Positions 16,927-26,182 of a stretch of DNA of 64,000 bases are shown piece by piece (position 1 is the stretch's first letter; each line of letters begins with the position of its first letter). The notes beneath the pieces are model-generated. The model was not told where the DNA came from. It saw only the letters and a list, made by a program, of their open reading frames with translations, and searched no databases. The position numbers were made by a program, and so were the translations under genes. Origin of the DNA: Halopseudomonas maritima. GTDB lineage: Bacteria; Pseudomonadota; Gammaproteobacteria; Pseudomonadales; Pseudomonadaceae. Location: assembly GCF_021545785.1 (NCBI RefSeq), contig NZ_CP079801.1, positions 2,046,001-2,110,000 of the forward strand, given 5' to 3'.

Positions 16927-17058
16927 GGTGGGTGATTTGCAGGCGGGTGCGTTCCGTATTCGCGTGATTGTGCCTACAATGCAAGGGACGCCGACGGCCC
17001 AGAGGAATTGGGCGGGCGAGATAATCAATGCCTTTCGGGCCACAACCAGGGATTAACT

Positions 17059-17391
17059 ATGCGCCTGTTACGTCATTCCACCGCACTTATTGCCGGCCTG
17101 CTGATGAGCGCCAGCGTCATGGCTGCGGACTCTTATAACGAATACCACCAGGACGAGCCGGGCTACTTTGCCATGGTCGGGGATCTGGTCATCGCTCGCC
17201 CGCTGCTGCTGGGTGTGACGCTGGTTGGCGCGGGCGCCTTCCTGGTCAGCCTGCCGTTCAGCGCCATGGGTGGCAACGTGGGTGAGGCCGGTCACGAGCT
17301 GGTAATTCGCCCGGCCGAAGAGACCTTTGTACGCTGTCTGGGCTGCAGCCGCGCCGGTTATGGCCGCAAGCAGCAGGACGAAGTGCGCTGA
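17059..17391 (+). CDS. Small exported protein of unknown function
   Basis: 110 residues from MRLLRHSTALIAGLL. A signal peptide MRLLRHSTALIAGLLMSASVMAA with an AMA-A cleavage site is followed by an acidic stretch, one hydrophobic segment PLLLGVTLVGAGAFLVSLPF (about 49-68) and a CLGC pair near residue 93. It resembles a short conserved Pseudomonas protein next to mutM, often labelled a multidrug transporter without support. No function is assigned. Confidence 0.75.
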   Translation: MRLLRHSTALIAGLLMSASVMAADSYNEYHQDEPGYFAMVGDLVIARPLLLGVTLVGAGAFLVSLPFSAMGGNVGEAGHELVIRPAEETFVRCLGCSRAGYGRKQQDEVR

Positions 17392-17475
17392 TCGACCCGC
17401 ACGGCTGAGCCATGCAACGGGTCGGCGCAGTAGGGTGGGCCAGGCTGCAGCCAACACGGTGGCAGCATCGCTGAG

Positions 17476-19281
17476 GTGCGCCTGAGTAGCAAGCTGGTGC
17501 CGCTGCTGCGCCCGCTCGGGCTGTTGCTCGGGCTGGCGCTGGTGGTGTTGCTGTTTCTCAGAAGCCCGCCACTGGCGCTGCTGGTCGCCGGCGTGGCGCT
17601 GTTTTTGCTGGGCATGCGCTATCTGGAAGATGGCTTTCGCGCCTTCACCGGTGGTGCGCTGGAACGCTGGCTGGCAGTCAGCACCGACCGGCTTTGGAAA
17701 AGCCTCACCTTCGGTACCCTGAGTACCGCGCTGGTGCAATCCAGCTCCCTCGTGACGCTACTCAGTATCGCCTTTCTCAGCGCCGGGCTGATTAGCCTGA
17801 CGGCGGGTATCGGCATCGTCTTTGGCGCTAACCTCGGTACCACCACGGGCGCCTGGCTGATTGCGCTGGTGGGCCTTAAGCTGGATCTAGCGCAGGTTGG
17901 CATGCCGCTGCTGGTGTTTGGCGTGGTGTTGGAGCGCAACCGTCAGGCGCGCTGGCGCGGTACCGGACAGGTGCTGCTGGGCATCGGTCTGCTGTTTCTC
18001 GGTATCGACCAGATGAAGGCCGGTTTTGCCGGGCTGGATCAGGTATTCGAGCTGGCGGCCTATCAGGTCGAGGGTTGGCAGGGCATTGTGCTCTACGCCT
18101 TGCTGGGCACTCTGGCGACGGTATTGATGCAGTCCAGTCACGCCACGCTGATGATCACCCTGGCGGCGCTGGCAAGCGGGCAGCTTGATTATCACAATGC
18201 CTTGGCGATGGCGGTCGGGGCCAACCTTGGCACTACGGTAACCGCGCTGATTGCCGCATTGGGTGCCAATAACGCCGGTCGGCAGCTGGCCGCAGCCCAT
18301 ATTCTGTTCAATGTGTTGACGGCTCTGGTGGCGCTCAGCATCCTGCCGCTGCTGGCGGGTCTGGTCGATCAGCTGGCTGACGACCTGGGTATCGATGCGG
18401 GCGCCCATACCCTGAAGCTGGCGCTGTTCCACACGCTGTTCAATCTGCTCGGTCTGCTGTTGATGCTGCCGCTGGTGCCGACTCTGGTGCGCCTGCTGCA
18501 GCGTTGGCTACCGGCTCCGGCACTGGTGTCTGGTGAGGATTTGGCCGAGCAGCCGCGCTCTCACGCCCTGTATCTGGATGAGGCGGCGCGGCGCCATGCC
18601 GACACTGCGCTCAAGGTGTTGCAGCAGGAGCTGGGGCATCTGGCGGCGACCAGTCGGCAGGTGATTGCGTCGGCACTCTATCTGCCCGCCGAGTTTCGTC
18701 AGGACATGACCCGTGAGCGCGCACTCAGTGAGCCCTTGCCGGTGCCGCCGCTGGCCGAGCGTGAAGACGCTGATGCGCTTTATCACCAGCACATCAAGGG
18801 TATCTACGCCGACATCATCGACTTTCTCAGTCATCTGGACTGCGAGACCCTGCCAGCACAGCAGCAGGCGCTGATGCAGCTGAATCTGGCAGCGCGGGAC
18901 CTGGTGGAGGCGGTGAAGGCGGCCAAGCACCTGCAGAGCAATCTGCGCAAGCATATCGACAGTGCGCGGCCGGCGCTGCGCGAGGGCTACCGCCAGCTGC
19001 GCGAGCAGGGGCGCTTGCTGCTCAGCGACCAGGCCCGGCGTGACGCCGATGGTTTGTCTGTCGCGGCCGAGCAGCAGCGCTCGGAAGCCTATGTGGACCA
19101 GCAGCAGTTGTTCCGCAGCCAGTTTGAGCAGCGCCTGAACCAGCAGCTGCGCGCCGGCGAACTGGACGGCTGGCAGGCCACCAGCCTGCTGAATGACCTG
19201 CACTACCTGCTGGAGTCCAGCGCCAACCTGCGCGCCGCCCACGACGCCCTGAGTATTCCGGCGGACCTTGCCGAGGCCTGA
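17476..19281 (+). CDS. Na/Pi cotransporter family protein with PhoU-like C-terminal domain
   Basis: 601 residues from a GTG. Two inverted repeats of the NptA/PNaS family are clear: LVQSSSLVTLLSIAF...GIVFGANLGTTTGAW (about 93-135) and LMQSSHATLMITLAAL...AVGANLGTTVTALIAALG (about 217-265), each with the QSS and GANLGTT substrate motifs. About eight membrane helices end near residue 350, then a helical cytoplasmic PhoU-like domain (about 365-600). Such proteins import phosphate with sodium, or regulate it. It has no phosphate genes as neighbours. Confidence 0.9.
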   Translation: MRLSSKLVPLLRPLGLLLGLALVVLLFLRSPPLALLVAGVALFLLGMRYLEDGFRAFTGGALERWLAVSTDRLWKSLTFGTLSTALVQSSSLVTLLSIAFLSAGLISLTAGIGIVFGANLGTTTGAWLIALVGLKLDLAQVGMPLLVFGVVLERNRQARWRGTGQVLLGIGLLFLGIDQMKAGFAGLDQVFELAAYQVEGWQGIVLYALLGTLATVLMQSSHATLMITLAALASGQLDYHNALAMAVGANLGTTVTALIAALGANNAGRQLAAAHILFNVLTALVALSILPLLAGLVDQLADDLGIDAGAHTLKLALFHTLFNLLGLLLMLPLVPTLVRLLQRWLPAPALVSGEDLAEQPRSHALYLDEAARRHADTALKVLQQELGHLAATSRQVIASALYLPAEFRQDMTRERALSEPLPVPPLAEREDADALYHQHIKGIYADIIDFLSHLDCETLPAQQQALMQLNLAARDLVEAVKAAKHLQSNLRKHIDSARPALREGYRQLREQGRLLLSDQARRDADGLSVAAEQQRSEAYVDQQQLFRSQFEQRLNQQLRAGELDGWQATSLLNDLHYLLESSANLRAAHDALSIPADLAEA

Positions 19282-19670
19282 GTGTTGTTGGGGTTGTGGC
19301 ATGCCTTCCTAGCCCATTGCGCTAAAACAGTTTGCCGAATGCTCGGATGGTGGGGTGTGCACCCGGGTTTCGTCCCGTTTACGCGGGCGAGTAGCGCAGG
19401 GCTGGCGGGAAAAAGAGCGGCAGCATGTCTGAGGAGCGTAGCGACGAGTTCTGCCGCTACCTAGCCGGCCACCCCCGCCCAACCGAGCAACGCAGCGAAC
19501 CCGAAGGGCCGCGTAGCCGGGTGCCCCGGGGGATTGCTAAGTAAAGGCGAAAGGCGGACTTAGCACCAGCACGATGCCGAAGATACTGGGTTGCAACAGG
19601 ATGGACTAGCAGCGCAAAAGTAGGGAGGCGCGCCGCTGGAGGTATCGCTCCTTGCTGATTCCCGATAACC
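19282..19670. other. Structured intergenic element with nested inverted repeats, no gene
   Basis: The gap between the Na/Pi transporter and the EF-G gene holds no supported gene. It contains AGCGGCAG (19416-19423) pairing with CTGCCGCT (19451-19458), and GCTAAGT (19536-19542) pairing with ACTTAGC (19558-19564), inside a GC-rich block of about 19361-19565. From memory, similar blocks (GTCTGAGGAGCG...CGACGAGTTCTGCC) recur between genes of many proteobacteria. No transcript or function is known to me. Confidence 0.55.
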
Positions 19671-19673
19671 CAT

Positions 19674-19708
19674 AAAAAAACGCCTGATGCAGAGCATCAG
19701 GCGTTTTT
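19674..19708. terminator. Bidirectional rho-independent terminator downstream of EF-G
   Basis: Seven A, a perfect 10-bp stem (CGCCTGATGC at 19681-19690 with GCATCAGGCG at 19694-19703), a 3-base loop, then five T. It terminates the EF-G gene on the minus strand and can also work on the plus strand. Confidence 0.9.
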
Positions 19709-19729
19709 CGGTGCAGAGTAACGCGAGCC

Positions 19730-21814
19730 TTATTTGGCAGCGCGCTTCTCTTTCTCCTTGGCGATCACGGTCTCGGCAACGTTGGCCGGGCACGCGGAGT
19801 AGTGCGAGAACTCCATGGAGAACTGGCCACGACCGGAGGTCATGGTACGCAGGGTGCTGATGTAGCCGAACATTTCTGCCAGCGGTACATCGGCCTTGAT
19901 GCGTACGCCAGTTACACCGGCTTCCTGGCCAGCGATCATGCCACGGCGACGGTTCAGGTCACCGATGACGTCACCAACGTGGTCTTCGGGGGTGAACACG
20001 TCCACCTTCATGACCGGTTCCAGCAGCTGCGGGCCGGCCTTGGGCATGGACTGACGGAAGGCACCCTTGGCGGCGATTTCGAACGCGATGGCCGAGGAGT
20101 CAACGGCGTGGAAGCCACCGTCGGTCAGCTCGAAGTCAACGTCCAGAACCGGGAAGCCAGCCAGCGGGCCAGTGCCCATCAGAGAGGCGAAGCCCTTCTC
20201 GATAGCCGGGAAGAATTCCTTCGGTACGTTACCGCCAACAACGCTGGACTTGAAGGTGAAGCCGGAGTTCGGCTCGCCGGGACGAATGACGTAGTCGATC
20301 TTACCGTATTGACCAGAACCACCCGACTGCTTCTTGTGGGTGTAGCTGTCTTCAACTTCGCGAGTGATGGTTTCGCGGTAGGCAACCTGCGGCTGACCTA
20401 CAACCAGCTCAACGCCGTAGGTACGCTTGAGGATGTCGACCTTGATGTCCAGGTGCAGCTCGCCCATGCCCTTGAGGATGGTTTCGCCGGAATCCGGATC
20501 GGTTTCAACGCGGAAGGTCGGATCTTCTGCAACCATCTTGCCGATGGCAACACCCATCTTCTCGGTGGAGCCCTTGTCTTTCGGCTCAACAGAGATAGAG
20601 ATTACCGGCTCGGGGAAGACCATCGCTTCCAGGGTGCAGGGGTTCTTCGGATCACACAGGGTGTGACCGGTTTGAACGTTCTTCATGCCGACGATGGCGA
20701 TGATGTCGCCTGCGGTAGCGAAGGTCAGTTCGTTACGCTCGTCCGCCTGCATTTCTACCATGCGGCCAACACGTTCGGTCTTGCCGGTGAACGAGTTGAG
20801 GATGGTGTCACCCTTGTTCAGGTTACCGGAGTAGATGCGGCAGAAGGTCAGGGCGCCGAAACGGTCGTCCATGATCTTGAAGGCCAGGGCGCGGAAGGGC
20901 TCGTCGGCAGAGACGATAGCGTGCTCACCGGTGGGGTTACCTTCTTCGTCGGTCAGCGGCTGCGGGTTAACCTCAGTCGGCGACGGCAGGTAGTCAACAA
21001 CGGCGTCGAGCAGCAGTTGCATGCCCTTGTTCTTGAACGCGGAACCGCAGTAGGTCGGGAAGAACGCCAGCTCCAGGGTGCCCTTGCGGATGCAACGCTT
21101 GATGTCGTCGATGGCCGGTTCTTCGCCGTCCATGTAGGCCATCATCAGGTCGTCGTCCATTTCCACGGCGCTTTCGATCAGCTGCTCGCGGTAGGTTTCG
21201 ACGTCGTCAGCCATGTCGGCCGGCACGTCTTCGACCTTGTAGTTTTCCGGCAGACCGGTCTCGTCCCAGATGTAGGCTTTGCGGGTCAGCAGGTCAACCA
21301 CACCGGAGAAGGTGTCTTCGCGGCCAATCGGCAGGGTCATGATCAGCGGCTTGGCGCCCAGTACGCTCTTGACCTGCTCGGTTACGCGCAGGAAGTCTGC
21401 ACCGATACGGTCCAGCTTGTTGACGAAGATCAGACGGGAAACTTTGGAGTCGTTCGCGTAGCGCCAGTTGGTTTCGGACTGGGGCTCAACGCCGCCGGAA
21501 CCACAGAATACGCCGATGCCGCCGTCGAGAACTTTCAGCGAACGATATACTTCTACGGTGAAGTCAACGTGGCCGGGGGTGTCGATGACGTTGAAGCGGT
21601 GGCCTTTCCAGAAGCAGCTGACAGCAGCGGACTGAATGGTAATACCGCGCTCGGCTTCCTGTTCCATGAAGTCGGTGGTGGACTCACCCTCGTGTGTTTC
21701 ACCCAGCTTGTGGATCTTGCCGGTGAGCTTGAGGATACGTTCAGTTGTAGTGGTTTTACCGGCATCAACGTGGGCGAAGATACCAATATTGCGGTAGAGG
21801 GATAGATCAGTCAT
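19730..21814 (-). CDS. fusA: Elongation factor G paralogue (EF-G2 type), monocistronic
   Basis: 694 residues with the translational GTPase motifs AHVDAGKTTTTERIL (residues 14-28), DTPGHVDFTVEVYRSL and VNKLDR, then domains II-V including GMGELHLDIKVDILKR and GDVIGDLNRRRGM. It drives translocation of tRNA-mRNA on the ribosome, or a related step. It is not in the rpsL-rpsG-fusA-tuf operon but stands alone with its own terminator. Its G-domain text (GVFCGSGGVEPQSETNWRYANDSKVSRL) looks like the second EF-G of pseudomonads (fusA2) rather than the canonical one. Whether it is essential or specialised cannot be told here. Confidence 0.88.
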   Translation of the reverse strand: MTDLSLYRNIGIFAHVDAGKTTTTERILKLTGKIHKLGETHEGESTTDFMEQEAERGITIQSAAVSCFWKGHRFNVIDTPGHVDFTVEVYRSLKVLDGGIGVFCGSGGVEPQSETNWRYANDSKVSRLIFVNKLDRIGADFLRVTEQVKSVLGAKPLIMTLPIGREDTFSGVVDLLTRKAYIWDETGLPENYKVEDVPADMADDVETYREQLIESAVEMDDDLMMAYMDGEEPAIDDIKRCIRKGTLELAFFPTYCGSAFKNKGMQLLLDAVVDYLPSPTEVNPQPLTDEEGNPTGEHAIVSADEPFRALAFKIMDDRFGALTFCRIYSGNLNKGDTILNSFTGKTERVGRMVEMQADERNELTFATAGDIIAIVGMKNVQTGHTLCDPKNPCTLEAMVFPEPVISISVEPKDKGSTEKMGVAIGKMVAEDPTFRVETDPDSGETILKGMGELHLDIKVDILKRTYGVELVVGQPQVAYRETITREVEDSYTHKKQSGGSGQYGKIDYVIRPGEPNSGFTFKSSVVGGNVPKEFFPAIEKGFASLMGTGPLAGFPVLDVDFELTDGGFHAVDSSAIAFEIAAKGAFRQSMPKAGPQLLEPVMKVDVFTPEDHVGDVIGDLNRRRGMIAGQEAGVTGVRIKADVPLAEMFGYISTLRTMTSGRGQFSMEFSHYSACPANVAETVIAKEKEKRAAK

Positions 21815-22107
21815 GGCACTCTCTGATAGCCGGGTGGAAAAAACAGGCGGTTAATATACAGGAATCGGAAAAGAAACTCTCGGCTTTTACGATGAAATGG
21901 TGTTGTGCCCCCGCCGTTTGTCTGGCGACAGGCGTCTGGGGCGTTGCTGACGTGTGCTGCTGAGCGCCCAGATCATGGGCGTGTGCAATTATGGTGCATC
22001 AATTGGACTAATCTGACGGCATGCAGGGTGCTCGACTATTAAGGTTTCCGTTTTTTTGCAGCAGTATTGCCGTTCACCTTGATACAACCGAGCGAGCGGA
22101 GAGCCAC

Positions 22108-23553
22108 GTGGCCGATACCAATAATGTAGAACAGGGCGACGCTATCGCCGAAGAGCGGGTCGGCTTTCAGATGCCGCACATCTACGTCATCCTTTTTGTG
22201 TTTACCGCTATCGCAGCGGTGCTCACGCACTTTATTCCTGCGGGCCTGTACGACCGGGTGACCCTGGAGAACGGTCGGGTCGCGATCAACCCCGAGAGTT
22301 ATCGCCAGGTTGAAGCTACCCCGGTCAGCCTGGAGCAATTCATGCTGGCGATTCCGCAAGGCCTAGTCGATGCCTCCATGGTGGTGTTTTTCACCTTCAT
22401 CATTGGCGGCATGTTCATGGTCATTCGCACTACCGGCGTGATCGATATCGCGGTGGACAAGCTGACCCGCCGCTTTGCCAACCGCTCGGTGCTTATTCTG
22501 CCGGTGCTGATGGTTACCTTCTCGGTTGTTGCTACCCTGATCGGGACGCAGGAGCTGGCGCTGGTCTATGTGCCGGTTATTCTGCCGCTGATGATCGCCC
22601 TGCGTTTTGACAGTATTACGGCTGTGGGTGTCGCGCTGCTGGCCACCACGGCCGGGTTTTCCTCCGGTGTGCTCAACCCGATCAACACCGGGCTGGGTCA
22701 GATGATTGCCGAAGTGCCGATCTACTCCGGTGCGGGTCTGCGTTCGCTGCTGTTCCTGCTGCTGGTCGGGTCTGGTGTGCTCTATATCACGCGCTATGCC
22801 CTGAAGGTGCGGGCCAATCCGGCGCTGAGCCTGATGGCGGGTGACAGCAAGGAAGCCGAAAAGCGCCGCCATTACCAGCACGAGGATATCGGTGAGCCGA
22901 TGCACTTCACCCCTCGCCAGTTCTGGGCGGGCATCTCAGCACTGGGCTTTTTCGCGATCATGGTCTGGGGCGTGCTGACGCGCGGCTGGTTCATGATGGA
23001 AATGGCCGGTCTGTTCGTGATCATGGGTGTGGCTGTGGGCATGATCGCCGGCCTGTCGCTGGGCACTATCTGCGAGGCCTTCAATCGCGGCTTCCGTGAA
23101 GTGCTGGTCGGCGCCATGATCTGCGGCCTGGCGCGGGCTGTGGCGGTGATGCTGGAGCAGGGTCAGGTAATGGACACCCTGGTGTTCGGATTGGGCAATC
23201 TGGTTGGCTCCTTCCCCGAGACGCTGGCAGCCGTTGGCATGTTCATCTCTCAGGTGGGCTTCAACTTTGTGATTCCGTCCGGAAGTGGCCAGGCGCTGGT
23301 GACCATGCCGATCATGGCGCCGCTGTCCGACTTGATTGGTGTCACCCGTCAGACGGCGGTACTGGCGTACCAGCTGGGTGACGGCCTGTCGAACATCCTG
23401 TATCCGACCTCGGGCTACTTCATGGCGACATTGGCGCTGGGTGGCGTCACCTGGGATCGCTGGGTGCGTTTCTTCCTGCCGCTGTTCGGCATCTGGATCG
23501 GCATTTCCCTGTGCTTTGTCATCTATGCCCAGGTAGTGGGCTGGACGGGCTGA
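22108..23553 (+). CDS. YfcC family permease
   Basis: 481 residues from a GTG (VADTNNVEQGD) preceded by CGGAGAG at good spacing; an upstream in-frame ATG at 22021 has no ribosome site. About 11-12 membrane helices are visible, beginning PHIYVILFVFTAIAAVLTHFIPAG. Family motifs include GTQELALVYVPVILPLMIALRFDSITAVGVALLATTAGFSSGVLNPINTGLGQ and NFVIPSGSGQALVTMPIMAPLSDLIGVTRQTAVLAYQLGDGLSN. YfcC proteins belong with ArcD-like basic amino acid antiporters and short-chain/C4-dicarboxylate carriers; the substrate is not defined. It is a single gene, ended by the hairpin shared with ggt. Confidence 0.87.
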   Translation: MADTNNVEQGDAIAEERVGFQMPHIYVILFVFTAIAAVLTHFIPAGLYDRVTLENGRVAINPESYRQVEATPVSLEQFMLAIPQGLVDASMVVFFTFIIGGMFMVIRTTGVIDIAVDKLTRRFANRSVLILPVLMVTFSVVATLIGTQELALVYVPVILPLMIALRFDSITAVGVALLATTAGFSSGVLNPINTGLGQMIAEVPIYSGAGLRSLLFLLLVGSGVLYITRYALKVRANPALSLMAGDSKEAEKRRHYQHEDIGEPMHFTPRQFWAGISALGFFAIMVWGVLTRGWFMMEMAGLFVIMGVAVGMIAGLSLGTICEAFNRGFREVLVGAMICGLARAVAVMLEQGQVMDTLVFGLGNLVGSFPETLAAVGMFISQVGFNFVIPSGSGQALVTMPIMAPLSDLIGVTRQTAVLAYQLGDGLSNILYPTSGYFMATLALGGVTWDRWVRFFLPLFGIWIGISLCFVIYAQVVGWTG

Positions 23554-23573
23554 GCAAATGGTGTGAACTGAAC

Positions 23574-23606
23574 AGCCGGGAGTGGGTGACTACTCCCGGC
23601 TTTTTT
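23574..23606. terminator. Terminator between convergent yfcC-type permease and ggt
   Basis: AGCCGGGAGT (23574-23583) pairs with ACTCCCGGCT (23592-23601) around an 8-base loop, followed by a run of six T on the plus strand. The stem includes the stop codon of the convergent ggt gene. Confidence 0.85.
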
Positions 23607-25305
23607 CTGCCTGCATGCGGGGCTCACCCAGTTGGGCGCTGCCGATGCCACGCGGGTCGCTGGCGGCCGACACACGGTTGCCTGCCTTGTCCCAGGACAC
23701 CGCGTGCATATTGCCGTAGTCGCGGCCAACCGGCTTGATCTGGTGCCCCATGGCCTGCAGGGTCGCCTGTTGGTCGGTATCGAAGGCAGCGTCTTCTACC
23801 TGAATATGGTCCGGCAGGTACTGGTGGTGAAAACGCGGGCGGCTGACCCAGCGCTCGACTGGCTCGCCATGCATGGCTTCCAGCGTGCCAAGCAGCACCA
23901 TGGTAATGATGCGGCTGCCGCCGGGGGTGCCGAGCAGGGCCAGCTGCTGGTCGTTTTCCAGCATGGTCGGGGTCATGCTCGACAGCGGACGCTTGCCGGG
24001 GGCGATGGCGTTGGCCTCGCTGCCGGCCAGGCCGTAGGCGTTGCTGCCGCTGGGGTCGGCGGCAAAGTCGTCCATTTCATTGTTGAGCAGCACGCCGGTG
24101 CCGGGCGGGGTAAAGGCCGCGCCGAAGGGCAGGTTGATGCTCAGGGTGGCTGAAACGGCGTTACCGTCGGCATCCAGCAGCGAGAAATGGGTGGTGTTGG
24201 TGCCTTCGTGGAAGTCGCGCAGCGGCCCCAGCTCGCTGCTCGGGGTGGCGCGCTCGGGGTCAATGTCCTGCGCCATGGCCACGGCGTAGGCCTTGGATGT
24301 CAGCTCGGCCACCGGTACGGGCACAAAGTCGTTGTCGCCCAGCAGCATGGCGCGGTCACGGTAGACGCGGCGCATCAGCTCAACCAGCTGGTGGGTCTGC
24401 TGAATCGAGCCGTTGGGGCTGGCCGGTAGCGCGGGCAGCGCCTGCAGAATACCGGCCAGCGCAATGCCGCCGGCCGAGGGCAGCGGCGCGCTGATGACCT
24501 GATACCCGCCGCTGGAGAAGCGAATGGGGCTGCGTTCGATAACCCGGTAGTTGTCCAGGTCGGCCTGTTGCCAGACCCCGCCCGCGGCCTGCACGCCGCG
24601 CAGCAGTTGCTCGGCGACCGGGCCGCGGTAGAAGCCGTCGCGGCCGTCCTTTGCAATGGCACGCAGGGTGGCGGCCAGCTCGGGTTGGCTAATCAGGGTG
24701 CCAGCGTCGGGCGCCTGATTGTCGCGCAGAAACAGCCGTGCGGTTTCCGCGTCGCGTTGCATGGTCTCCAGGCGGAAGCCGACTAGCGTGCGGTAGTGCT
24801 CGCTGCTGTGGAAGCCGTTCTCGGCAGCTTCAATGGCTGGGGCAAGGGATTGCGCCAGCGGCAGGCGACCGTAGTGCTCGGCCAGATGAACCAGCGCTGC
24901 CGGAATGCCGGGAATACCCGCTGCCAGCGGCCCATTGATGGCCGGGTCGCGCTGCACCTCACCGCTGGCGTCGCGGTAGAGATCGCGGCCAGCCTGGCCT
25001 GGCGCGGTTTCGCGGGCGTCGATAAAGCGGTAGGGCTGGTCGCTGTTGCCGGGTTGGCGCAGCAGGAAGAAACCGCCGCCGCCAATACCGGAGCTGTAGG
25101 GTTCGACCACCGCCAGGGTGGCGGCTACCGCAATCGCGGCATCGAAGGCATTGCCGCCGTCGGCCATGATCTCAAGGCCAGCGTCGGTGGCCATCGGGTG
25201 GGCGCTGGCGACCGCGCTGCGGCCCGGGCCGTCCGCCGCCAGCAGGGGGGCGCTGCACAACAGCAGCACACCGAGGCTGAGGGGCTGGCACAGGCGGGTC
25301 AGCAT
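23590..25305 (-). CDS. ggt: Gamma-glutamyltransferase precursor
   Basis: 571 residues. A signal peptide (MLTRLCQPLSLGVLLLCSAPLLAADG) sends it to the periplasm. The autoprocessing/catalytic threonine is Thr371 in NTTHFSLLDADGNAVS, so cleavage would give a large subunit of about 350 and a small subunit of about 200 residues. The glycine pair of the oxyanion site lies in GKRPLSSMTPTML. It transfers or hydrolyses gamma-glutamyl groups of glutathione and related peptides. It is 4 bases downstream of the ferredoxin gene, in the same order as P. aeruginosa PA0361-PA0362. Confidence 0.96.
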   Translation of the reverse strand: MLTRLCQPLSLGVLLLCSAPLLAADGPGRSAVASAHPMATDAGLEIMADGGNAFDAAIAVAATLAVVEPYSSGIGGGGFFLLRQPGNSDQPYRFIDARETAPGQAGRDLYRDASGEVQRDPAINGPLAAGIPGIPAALVHLAEHYGRLPLAQSLAPAIEAAENGFHSSEHYRTLVGFRLETMQRDAETARLFLRDNQAPDAGTLISQPELAATLRAIAKDGRDGFYRGPVAEQLLRGVQAAGGVWQQADLDNYRVIERSPIRFSSGGYQVISAPLPSAGGIALAGILQALPALPASPNGSIQQTHQLVELMRRVYRDRAMLLGDNDFVPVPVAELTSKAYAVAMAQDIDPERATPSSELGPLRDFHEGTNTTHFSLLDADGNAVSATLSINLPFGAAFTPPGTGVLLNNEMDDFAADPSGSNAYGLAGSEANAIAPGKRPLSSMTPTMLENDQQLALLGTPGGSRIITMVLLGTLEAMHGEPVERWVSRPRFHHQYLPDHIQVEDAAFDTDQQATLQAMGHQIKPVGRDYGNMHAVSWDKAGNRVSAASDPRGIGSAQLGEPRMQAEKSRE

Positions 25306-25309
25306 GCGC

Positions 25310-25561
25310 TTAGCCCTGACCTGTGATGATCTTGTACTTGTCCATCAACTCGTCCTGGCTTTCGACGTTGTCGGGGTCGAGCGGAATGCAGTCGACCGGA
25401 CACACCTGCTGACACTGTGGCTCGTCAAAGTGGCCGACGCACTCGGTGCACAGGTTGGGGTCGATAACGTAGATCTCTTCGCCCTGGGAGATGGCGCCGT
25501 TGGGGCACTCCGGCTCGCAGACGTCGCAGTTGATGCAGTCGTCGGTGATGATCAGTGACAT
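25310..25561 (-). CDS. YfhL-type 2[4Fe-4S] ferredoxin
   Basis: 83 residues with CINCDVCEPECP (first cluster) and CTECVGHFDEPQCQQVCPVDC (second cluster with the insertion typical of YfhL/Alvin ferredoxins), plus the C-terminal extension DPDNVESQDELMDKYKIITG. It is a low-potential electron carrier; P. aeruginosa Fdx1 is the orthologue by position and sequence style. It lies between coaD (16 bases upstream) and ggt. Confidence 0.95.
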   Translation of the reverse strand: MSLIITDDCINCDVCEPECPNGAISQGEEIYVIDPNLCTECVGHFDEPQCQQVCPVDCIPLDPDNVESQDELMDKYKIITGQG

Positions 25562-25577
25562 GCTGGCTCCTGCGACC

Positions 25578-26057
25578 TCAGCGGCTAAAGCGCTCGGTCA
25601 GCGCCTCATTGACCACCGGGTGAACGAACTTGGTCACGTCGCCACCGAGCGCAGCAATCTCGCGCACCAGGGTGGAGGAGATGTAGGAGTATTTTTCGGA
25701 CGGCGTCAGGAACAGGCTTTCCACGTCGGGGGCCAGCACCCGGTTCATGTTGGCCAGCTGGAATTCGTACTCGAAGTCGGAGACCGCACGCAGGCCGCGC
25801 AGCAGCACATTGGCGTTTACCTCTTTTACGAAGTGCGCCAGCAGTGAGGAGAAGCCCACTACTTCGACGTTGGGCAGGTGACCCAGTGCGGTCTTGGCCA
25901 TGTCGACGCGCTGTTCCAGCGTGAAGGCGGGATTCTTTTTCGGGCTGGCGGCGACAGCCACCACCACGCGGTCAAACAGCCGCGCGGCGCGCTCGACCAG
26001 ATCGGTATGGCCCTTGGTGATGGGGTCGAAGGTGCCGGGATAGAGTACGGTGTTCAT
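25578..26057 (-). CDS. coaD: Phosphopantetheine adenylyltransferase
   Basis: 159 residues, the normal family size, with the nucleotidyltransferase motif YPGTFDPITKGHTDLVERAARLF (T/HxGH at residues 9-18) and the C-terminal SEKYSYISSTLVREIAALGGDVTKFVHP. It makes dephospho-CoA from 4'-phosphopantetheine and ATP in CoA biosynthesis. It probably starts the coaD-ferredoxin-ggt transcription unit. Confidence 0.98.
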   Translation of the reverse strand: MNTVLYPGTFDPITKGHTDLVERAARLFDRVVVAVAASPKKNPAFTLEQRVDMAKTALGHLPNVEVVGFSSLLAHFVKEVNANVLLRGLRAVSDFEYEFQLANMNRVLAPDVESLFLTPSEKYSYISSTLVREIAALGGDVTKFVHPVVNEALTERFSR

Positions 26058-26182
26058 GCCTGAGCGGGTCCTGCAGCGGGTGGTAGAGAGGCAAATGGTA
26101 GCTCAACGACCATCGAAAACCCAGCTGTGAACCGCTCGCCCGCCGGGGACGGGCGGCACGGATCAGCGTATCTTCCTGGCGT

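Noticed and set aside
19802..21805. 667-codon plus-strand open frame opposite EF-G
   Set aside because: Antisense artefact of a highly biased gene; no ribosome site, no recognisable domain.
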